Positions 58,541 through 64,000 of a stretch of 64,000 bases of DNA are shown piece by piece. The position numbers and the translations under genes are program-made. This stretch comes from Plantactinospora mayteni (lineage in GTDB: Bacteria; Actinomycetota; Actinomycetes; Mycobacteriales; Micromonosporaceae): positions 62,001 through 126,000 of the forward strand of contig NZ_BONX01000026.1 of NCBI RefSeq assembly GCF_016862935.1. Reading direction: 5' to 3'. The notes beneath the pieces are model-generated. The model had not been told where the DNA came from. It did not search any database and was given only the letters and a program-made list of their open reading frames with translations. How positions within the stretch are numbered: position 1 is the stretch's first letter; each line of letters starts with the position of its first letter.

Positions 58541-58975
58541 TCAGTCGAGACAGAACTCGTTGCCCTCGACGTCCTGCATCCCGAGGCACGACTCGTTCTC
58601 CTCATCGGCGAGCAGTAGTCGCCCGCGTACCGCGCCGAACGCGACCAGCCGGGCGCACTCGGCCTCAAGTGCGGCCACCCGCTCCTCACCCACGAGTCCG
58701 GTGCCGACCCGCACGTCAAGATGCACCCGATTCTTGACGACCTTGCCTTCGGGAACGCGTTGGAAATACAGTCGCGGACCCACACCCGTGGGATCGACGC
58801 ACGCGAACCCCGAGCCCCGACGCTCCGGCGGCAGCGTGCGATCGAAATCGGCCCAGGAAGCGAACCCCTCCGGCGGAGGCGGTACGACGTACCCCAACGC
58901 CTCGCACCAGAAACGAGCGACCCGCTCAGGTTCCGCACAATCGAAGGTGACCTGGACCTGCCTGACCGATGCCAT
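58541..58975 (-). CDS. VOC (glyoxalase/bleomycin-resistance) family protein
   Basis: 144 residues. Two beta-alpha-beta-beta-beta modules: 'VQVTFDCAEPERVARFWCEALGYVVPPPPEG' and 'RVHLDVRVGTGLVGEERVAALEAECARLVAFGA', closing 'MQDVEGNEFCLD'. This is the actinobacterial glyoxalase-like group with the D-P-T-G-V-G-P segment. Enzyme or antibiotic-binding protein; metal ligands are incomplete (no first His), so binding is as likely as catalysis. Confidence 0.85.
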   Translation of the reverse strand: MASVRQVQVTFDCAEPERVARFWCEALGYVVPPPPEGFASWADFDRTLPPERRGSGFACVDPTGVGPRLYFQRVPEGKVVKNRVHLDVRVGTGLVGEERVAALEAECARLVAFGAVRGRLLLADEENESCLGMQDVEGNEFCLD

Positions 58976-59061
58976 CGGACCACCATAGGGGCGGCGTCTT
59001 CGGTCGTCTCCACGGGGCCGCCCGTGATGGTCCCGGCGGCCCCCACCCCAGGTCCTTTTCA

Positions 59062-59148
59062 CTAGTTGTCCGCCGGCGGGGCTCCGTGCCGTGCCAGGAT
59101 CTCCTGGAGCGCGGCCACCTGGGTGTCGGCGGTGATGTATTCGGTCAC
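59062..59148 (-). CDS. Possible small ORF (28 aa) downstream of the SDR gene
   Basis: GTG after AGAAGGG begins 'VTEYITADTQVAALQEILA' and ends at TAG with 'RHGAPPADN'. Helical and charged in a way that looks protein-like. It lies 36 bases after the SDR stop and could be a small product or the last scrap of a lost gene. Confidence 0.3.
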   Translation of the reverse strand: MTEYITADTQVAALQEILARHGAPPADN

Positions 59149-59184
59149 GTCGTGGACCCTTCTCGCTGCGGACCGGGGTCGGGG

Positions 59185-59853
59185 TCAGTTGCCGAAGACA
59201 CGTTCTGGCTGGTTGCGCTGGGTGTGCAGGTCCCAGTAGGCCCGGGCGATGTGGTCGGGTTCGGCATGCGGGATGCCGGGGGCCGGTGGGGTCGCGCCGA
59301 TGAAGACGTTGATGGCGACGGTGCCGGCGTAGACCCCCTCCCCGGCAAGGACGTTGTGGAGGTTGCGCACCCAGTTCCGCAGGGCGGCCTGGGCCGCGTT
59401 GGTGGCGGCCAGCATGGGGTACGGGTTGATCGCGCCGCCGCCGGTGGTGAAGAGCAGCGTTCCGGTGCCGGCGTCACGCATGGCCGGTAGGACGGCGCGG
59501 GTGGCGGTGACGGCGCCGTAGAACAGGTGCTCGATCTCGGGCCGGAGGTTGTCGACGGTGACCTCCGGCGGGCTGACCTGGTTGAGGCCGTCGTAGGGCG
59601 AGAACTCCAGGACATCGATGGCGCCGAACCGCGCGGCGGCCTGCCCGAGTGCCGCGGTCAGTGCCGGGTGGTCCGCGACGTCGGCGGAGAACCCGGCCGC
59701 GGTGATGCCGGCAGCGGCGAGTTCGGCGACCAGGGCGTCGAGCTTGCCCTTGTCGCGGCTGATCAGGGCGACCTGGAAGCCGTGGCCGCCGAAGACCTTG
59801 GCGATGGAGAGGCCGAGCCCGGGGCCGGCCCCGACGATGGCGATCGTGGGCAT
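59185..59853 (-). CDS. SDR-family oxidoreductase lacking the Y-x-x-x-K motif
   Basis: 222 residues from the ATG after AAGGAG. Rossmann start 'IAIVGAGPGLGLSIAKVFGGHGFQVALISRDKGKL' (G-x3-G-x-G), 'GFSADVADHPAL', 'VLEFSPYDG' in place of N-N-A-G. At the active site 'LLFTTGGGAINPYPMLAATNAAQAALRNWV' has no Y-x-x-x-K: the Tyr is in the wrong register and the Lys is absent. It therefore probably binds NAD(P) without the usual carbonyl reduction chemistry. Second gene of the MarR operon. Confidence 0.85.
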   Translation of the reverse strand: MPTIAIVGAGPGLGLSIAKVFGGHGFQVALISRDKGKLDALVAELAAAGITAAGFSADVADHPALTAALGQAAARFGAIDVLEFSPYDGLNQVSPPEVTVDNLRPEIEHLFYGAVTATRAVLPAMRDAGTGTLLFTTGGGAINPYPMLAATNAAQAALRNWVRNLHNVLAGEGVYAGTVAINVFIGATPPAPGIPHAEPDHIARAYWDLHTQRNQPERVFGN

Positions 59854-59931
59854 GGTGTGACTCCTTCGGACATGGTGCGGAGACGCCTGACAGCGGGTCA
59901 GGTCGCGGAGATGGTGCGGTGGCGCCCGGGG

Positions 59932-60450
59932 TTAGGGTTCGGTCGTGTCGGCGGTTTCCGGGAGACGGGCGTCGAGGCTGGGTCCGGTTGGGTCGGCGAC
60001 CTTGAGGATGCGCTGGGCGATGACGCCCAACTGCCGTTGCTGCGCCCTGGTCAGGGGATCGAAGACGATGCGTCGGACCTCGTCAGCATGCGCGGGCGCG
60101 CTGGCGACGACCTTGGCCATGCCCTCCTCGGTCAGGACGGCGAGGGTGTAGCGCCCGTCGGCCGGGTCCGGCGTACGGTGCACCCAGCCGCGTTTTTCGA
60201 GCCTGGTGACGACGTTGCCCAGCCTGGCCAGGGTACTGGCGGTGTAGCCGGCGAGCACACTCATCCGCAGGGTGCGCTCGGGTGCCATCGACAACCCGGA
60301 CAGCACCATGTACTCGAACTGGCTGATCCCCGCGTCGCGCTGCATCTGCGCGTCGAGGGTGGCGGGCAGGCGGATCAGCGCGTACGCGAACGCGTACCAG
60401 ATCCGCTGCTGCTCCTCATCGAGCCAGCGGGCCTCGCCGGGATCGTCCAT
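59932..60450 (-). CDS. MarR-family repressor
   Basis: 172 residues from the ATG 'MDDPGEARWLDEEQQRIW'; a GTG two codons upstream is possible. Winged helix (~55-125): 'LSGLSMAPERTLRMSVLAGYTASTLARLGNVVTRLEKRGWVHRTPDPADGRYTLAVLTEEG'. Contacts the CTACAAGCTTGTAG-type operator directly upstream and should control itself and the SDR gene 78 bp downstream. Confidence 0.9.
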   Translation of the reverse strand: MDDPGEARWLDEEQQRIWYAFAYALIRLPATLDAQMQRDAGISQFEYMVLSGLSMAPERTLRMSVLAGYTASTLARLGNVVTRLEKRGWVHRTPDPADGRYTLAVLTEEGMAKVVASAPAHADEVRRIVFDPLTRAQQRQLGVIAQRILKVADPTGPSLDARLPETADTTEP

Positions 60451-60462
60451 GCCCACAGCATA

Positions 60463-60507
60463 GCTACAAGCTTGTAGCGAATCAAAGGGTCGATCACTTG
60501 TAGCTTG
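60463..60507. promoter_or_regulatory. MarR operator
   Basis: GCTACAAGCTTGTAGC at 60463-60478 is a perfect 16-bp palindrome 12 bases before the MarR start. A second site, CACTTGTAGCTTGTAGTG, follows around 60496-60513. Tandem sites suggest cooperative autorepression. Confidence 0.8.
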
Positions 60508-60604
60508 TAGTGAGACCGGTTACCCACCGGATCGGCCACGCGTCCACCAGCCGGACCCGGCCCGCAACGCTGCCGCGCAGGATAGCCTGCCGCGTCAGAG
60601 TCCG

Positions 60605-61003
60605 TCAGGTCGCTCCCTTGTCCGGCGCCTCCGCGCCGGCCGACTCCGCCGGCTCGGATTCTGTTGCGTCTCGGGCCGGCAGAGTAAGGGTGTCGACGGC
60701 GGCTGCCAGGATGCGCGCATCGAGGCGGATCACGAAGGGGCTCAGCTCGTAGTACTTCATGGCCCGCCCGTCGGCATCGAGCTCGACGGTGGCCCAGACC
60801 AGCCCGACCGCTTGCATACGCCGCAGGTGTGCCTGGAGGAGCGGGCGGCTGATGCCCAGCTCCCGGGCCAGTTCGCTCACGTAGAAGCGGCCACCGGCCA
60901 GGGCTCCGACGATCCTCATCCGGTGGGGATTCGCCAGTGTCGCGAGCAGTTTCAGCAGCTCGTCGCCGGTGAACTCACCGTCACCTGGAACTCTGCTTGG
61001 CAT
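60605..61003 (-). CDS. ArsR-like winged-helix regulator
   Basis: 132 residues from the ATG in the palindrome. Winged helix (~15-85): '[51 protein letters not shown]'. A C-terminal dimer helix follows ('[19 protein letters not shown]') and an acidic tail. No Cys metal site. Divergent from the ABC exporter, which it likely represses. Confidence 0.85.
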   Translation of the reverse strand: MPSRVPGDGEFTGDELLKLLATLANPHRMRIVGALAGGRFYVSELARELGISRPLLQAHLRRMQAVGLVWATVELDADGRAMKYYELSPFVIRLDARILAAAVDTLTLPARDATESEPAESAGAEAPDKGAT

Positions 61004-61010
61004 ATGCCAA
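60997..61010. promoter_or_regulatory. Palindrome overlapping the ArsR-like start codon
   Basis: TTGGCATATGCCAA is perfect, and its central ATG is the start codon. A related half-matching site, TTGCGTACGCCAA, is at 61110-61122 near the exporter promoter, and TGCAAA-N6-TTTGCA at 61078-61095. Probable operators of the ArsR-like protein. Confidence 0.6.
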
Positions 61011-61215
61011 CGAATCATGGCGCATCCCGGGTGGGCCGTCAAACACGACCCCTGAGTTGACGCCCGCGTCAGGGGTATGCAAATCTCAGTTTGCACTGCC
61101 AACGAGAGATTGCGTACGCCAAACTAGCGCGTTCGAGGGGACGGGGGCGATGGCCACCCGGTCAGACCTGGGCGCGGGACACCACGGGTCACCCAGTGGT
61201 GAGGACGAGAGGCAG

Positions 61216-62001
61216 ATGATGACCAATCAGGTCGCCCCTGTTCAGGCCCTGCCGGCCTCCGGAGCCGGCTCGGTCGCGGCCCGCGTAGTCGGGCTGAGCA
61301 AGGTCTACGGCAGCGGTTCGGGGCGGGTCGTGGCGCTCGACAACGTCGACGTACTGATCCCGGCCGGCCGGTTCACCGCCGTCATGGGGCCGTCGGGATC
61401 GGGCAAGTCGACCCTGCTGCACTGCCTGGCGGGACTCGACCGGCCCACGAACGGCTCCGTGTACCTCGGCGACACCGCGTTGGAGAGCCTCTCCGACTCC
61501 GCGTTGACCGAGTTGCGCCGCCGCGAGATCGGGTTCGTGTTCCAGTCCTTCAACCTGGTGCCGACGCTCAGCGCGGAGGAGAACATCACCCTGCCACTGG
61601 CCATCGCCGGGCGTCGTCCCGATCGGGGCCTGCTCACGTCGCTGGTGAACGCACTCGGGCTGTCCCAGCGGCTCCGGCACCGCCCGGCGGAGTTGTCCGG
61701 CGGGCAGCAGCAGCGGGTGGCGCTGGCCCGGGCACTGGTGACCCGGCCCCGGGTGGTCTTCGCCGACGAGCCGACCGGCAACCTCGACTCCCGTACCGGC
61801 GCCGAACTGCTGCGTCTGGTACGCCATTTCGTCGACGAAAATCACCAGACGGTGGTGATGGTGACCCACGACCCCGCAGCCGCGGCCCGCGCCGACGAGG
61901 TCCTGTTCCTCGCAGACGGTCGGCTGCGTGACCGCCTGTCCGCACCCACCGTCGAGCAGGTGCTGCACCGACTCGCCGCGCTCGACGAGGGTCGGTCCTG
62001 A
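61216..62001 (+). CDS. ABC exporter ATPase, MacB/LolD type
   Basis: 261 residues from the ATG after GAGAGG; an in-frame ATG at 61150 with GGGGGCG would add 22 residues. Walker A 'GPSGSGKSTLLHCLAGL', Q-loop 'GFVFQSFNLVPTLSAEENI', signature 'LSGGQQQRVALARAL', Walker B 'VVFADEPTGNLDS', H-loop 'VMVTHDPAAA'. This is the MacB/LolD group that works with FtsX-like permeases rather than moving substrate through the pore. Two bases separate it from the permease. Confidence 0.95.
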   Translation: MMTNQVAPVQALPASGAGSVAARVVGLSKVYGSGSGRVVALDNVDVLIPAGRFTAVMGPSGSGKSTLLHCLAGLDRPTNGSVYLGDTALESLSDSALTELRRREIGFVFQSFNLVPTLSAEENITLPLAIAGRRPDRGLLTSLVNALGLSQRLRHRPAELSGGQQQRVALARALVTRPRVVFADEPTGNLDSRTGAELLRLVRHFVDENHQTVVMVTHDPAAAARADEVLFLADGRLRDRLSAPTVEQVLHRLAALDEGRS

Positions 62002-62003
62002 CC

Positions 62004-64000
62004 ATGTGGCTGATCGGAGTACGCAATCTGCTGGCCCACCGTGGGCGACTGGTGCTGACGTTCGTCACGGTCGTGCTCGGTGTCGCGTTCGCGTCCGGCA
62101 CCCTCTTCTTCGCCGACAGCATCGGGGCCGCCGCCCGTGCCATCCGTACCGATGTGGCGGTGCTGGTGGCGGCCACCCCCGGCGAGGAGGATGTCGAGTA
62201 CGACGCCCGCCCGACCCTGCTGCCGGCGTCGCAACTCCCCCGGCTGGCGGCCATTCCCGGCGTTGCCGCGACCGACGGCATCGTCGACGGGTACGCCGCC
62301 GTGGTCGGCCAGGACGGCAAGGTCGCCCGCCCGGCCGGGTTCGCCAACGACCTCATCGGTACGAACTGGAGCGAGACTCCTCGGCTGCGGTTGGTGCAGG
62401 GACGCGCGCCGGCCGGGCCGGGCGAGATCGCGGTCGAGCAGGTCGCCGCCCGCAACGGTGAGCTGACTCCCGGGACCCGGACCACCGCACTACACGGGGC
62501 CGGTACCGAAGAGGTCACCGTGGTCGGGATCTATCTCTACCAGCCCGCGCTCCGGGACGGTCCGGGCCGCGCACCCGCCCTCGCGTTCGACACCACCACC
62601 GCGCAACGGGTGCTCCAGAAACCGGACACGTTCACCTCGGTGGAACTCACGGCGGCACCCGGCGTCGCCACCCGCCAGCTCCGGGACGCCGTCGCCGCCA
62701 CCCTGCCCGCCGGGCTCGTGGCACACGACGGTGCTCTCCTCGCAGAGCAGTCGCGCCAGCAGGAGGAGAGCGACGCGGGCACCACCGCCCAGATCCTGCT
62801 CTCCTTCACCCTCGTCGCCCTGCTGATCGGGGCGACCCTGATCGCCAACACCTTCGCCATGCTGGTCGGGCGGCGTGCCCGCGAGTTCGGGATGCTCCGG
62901 GCGGTCGGTGCCAACCGCCGCCAGATCACGATGTTGGTGCTGGTCGAGGCGGCCGGGATCGGTGTGCTCGCCACCGCCGTGGGCATGGTGGTGGGCGTTG
63001 GCCTCGCGCTGCCCATGATCGACTTTGCTGCCGGGCGGGATCCCGTCCTCGGGGACACCCTCCACGTCACACCCCGGGCCATACTGTCGAGCCTCGCCGT
63101 CGGCGTCCTGGTCACGGTACTCGCGGCGTGGCTGCCCGCCCGCCGGGCCGCCGCCGTACCACCCGTCACGGCCCTGCACGGCGACCTTGTCCTCGTCCCC
63201 AGGGCCATGCGGGTACGCACCATCCTCGGGCTGGTCCTCGCGGTCATCGCCACGCTTTTCTGCCTGCTCGGCCTGCTCGGCAACAGGCCGCCGTTCACCG
63301 TGGCCGGAGTCGTCGGCGCCTTCACCATGCTCATCGCCGTCGTACTGCTCGCCGCAGGGCTGGCCCGGGTGATGCTGCGTCTGGTCGCGGTACCGATCAG
63401 GCGCCGGCTGCTGCCCCGGCTCGCGGTCGAGAACGTGATGCGCAACCCACGCCGGACCGCGGCGACCGTCTCCGCGCTGCTGGTCGGCGTGGCGCTGGCC
63501 ACCGGCATCGCCGTGTTCGCCGCCAGCGCCACCCAGGCGGACCTGGCCGCCGTCGAGCGGACCGTCCGGGCTCCCTTCCTGGCGGCCAACATCGGCGGCG
63601 GGCAGATCAGCCAGGCCACGCTGGTTCGGATCCGGGCCGTGGCCGGGGTAACCTCGGCCGCCCCGATCCGCCGCGAGACGGCCGGCACCGGTGCGGAGAC
63701 CTTCTCCCTGACCGCGGTCAACCCGGCCGCCGTCGGCTCGCTGCTCAACCTGGAACTGCCCACCGGTACGCCGGACGGCCTGGCCACCGGCGCTCTCGCC
63801 CACGAGTCCCTGGCCGCGGAGCGCGAATGGTCGGTGGGTGACTCGGTCGAGCTGACCCTCAACGGTCAACGGGTGACGGTGGCGATTACCGGGCTCTACG
63901 CCGATGCCGCCCTGCTCGGCGACGGGCTACTCGTCTCCGACGACTTCGCCGAGCGGCACTTCCGACCCGGCCACGGCGACACCGTGCTCATCGGCGCGGA
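62004..64000 (+). CDS. FtsX/MacB-type ABC permease (3' end outside window)
   Basis: At least 665 residues, open to the edge. Begins 'MWLIGVRNLLAHRGRLVLTFVTVVLGVAFASGTLFFADSI' (first membrane helix), then a MacB periplasmic-core domain, then 'SFTLVALLIGATLIANTFAMLVGRRAREFGMLRAVGANRRQI' (FtsX domain), further helices and the second half beginning 'LLPRLAVENVMRNPRRTAATVSALLVGVALATGIAVFAASA' with a second core domain. This duplicated layout is that of 800-residue actinobacterial permeases for lipids or peptides. Works with the preceding ATPase. Confidence 0.93.
   Translation, partial: MWLIGVRNLLAHRGRLVLTFVTVVLGVAFASGTLFFADSIGAAARAIRTDVAVLVAATPGEEDVEYDARPTLLPASQLPRLAAIPGVAATDGIVDGYAAVVGQDGKVARPAGFANDLIGTNWSETPRLRLVQGRAPAGPGEIAVEQVAARNGELTPGTRTTALHGAGTEEVTVVGIYLYQPALRDGPGRAPALAFDTTTAQRVLQKPDTFTSVELTAAPGVATRQLRDAVAATLPAGLVAHDGALLAEQSRQQEESDAGTTAQILLSFTLVALLIGATLIANTFAMLVGRRAREFGMLRAVGANRRQITMLVLVEAAGIGVLATAVGMVVGVGLALPMIDFAAGRDPVLGDTLHVTPRAILSSLAVGVLVTVLAAWLPARRAAAVPPVTALHGDLVLVPRAMRVRTILGLVLAVIATLFCLLGLLGNRPPFTVAGVVGAFTMLIAVVLLAAGLARVMLRLVAVPIRRRLLPRLAVENVMRNPRRTAATVSALLVGVALATGIAVFAASATQADLAAVERTVRAPFLAANIGGGQISQATLVRIRAVAGVTSAAPIRRETAGTGAETFSLTAVNPAAVGSLLNLELPTGTPDGLATGALAHESLAAEREWSVGDSVELTLNGQRVTVAITGLYADAALLGDGLLVSDDFAERHFRPGHGDTVLIGA

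Overview
The window is 64 kb of very GC-rich actinobacterial DNA. Frequent GTG and occasional TTG starts, codon position-3 GC bias, GGAGG-type ribosome binding sites and the families present (SARP, DUF397/XRE-DUF5753 pairs, GlxA, CBM2-tagged secreted enzymes, DUF6506, SigE-type sigma factor, ESX-like proteins) point to a mycelial actinomycete, most likely Micromonosporaceae. This is inferred from protein character only. Most genes are ordinary chromosomal ones.

Left part (1-23.6 kb): an ABC-2-type exporter tail; a class C serine hydrolase; a stand-alone CHAT-like caspase-fold protein; a TGT-like TIM-barrel protein with a Cys3His zinc motif; MazG-like and hypothetical genes; a Roadblock/LC7 protein with a tiny coupled ORF; and a two-gene unit of an EACC1-like protein followed by a caspase fused to a complete GroEL/Cpn60 chaperonin. 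Then come an MFS/GlxA divergent pair, a secreted PQQ-type sugar dehydrogenase with CBM2 under a CebR-like operator, a membrane-anchored Hsp70-like protein, and a coupled MoxR AAA+/vWA pair. The caspase-chaperonin fusion is the most unusual object in the window.

Middle part (23.7-46.6 kb): DUF6506 with a 15-bp minisatellite, an AbiEii-like nucleotidyltransferase operon, two methyltransferases, an XRE/DUF397 pair, a membrane cyclophilin, a SigE-type sigma factor with a BNR-repeat membrane protein, a LuxR-type two-component system, hemerythrin, metallophosphoesterase, cold-shock protein, an NMT1/SsuA-type transporter (no ATPase here) divergent from a GntR regulator and a DUF6282 hydrolase, OsmC, an ESX-like pair and a GH5 cellulase. 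Several genes have short duplications of their own 3' ends just downstream of the stop.

Accessory island (46.6-55.6 kb): a SARP regulator that has lost its NB-ARC core, gene remnants (TPR protein, M28 aminopeptidase, retropepsin-like protease), and a glycopeptide-resistance cluster: vanH-vanA-vanX (+), vanS-vanR (-), vanY (+). vanHAX is visibly less GC-rich than its surroundings. Three copies of one promoter element, probably VanR sites, lie before vanH, between vanR and vanY, and beside a GNAT gene. vanH and vanY also share the first ~20 codons. Incoming glycopeptide stress would be sensed by VanS/VanR; VanH makes D-lactate, VanA joins D-Ala to D-Lac, VanX destroys D-Ala-D-Ala, and VanY trims residual D-Ala.

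Right part (55.6-64 kb): a second LuxR-type two-component system, a secreted SnoaL-like protein, a VOC protein, a MarR-SDR operon with a clear palindromic operator, and an ArsR-like regulator divergent from a MacB/FtsX-type ABC exporter that runs off the window.
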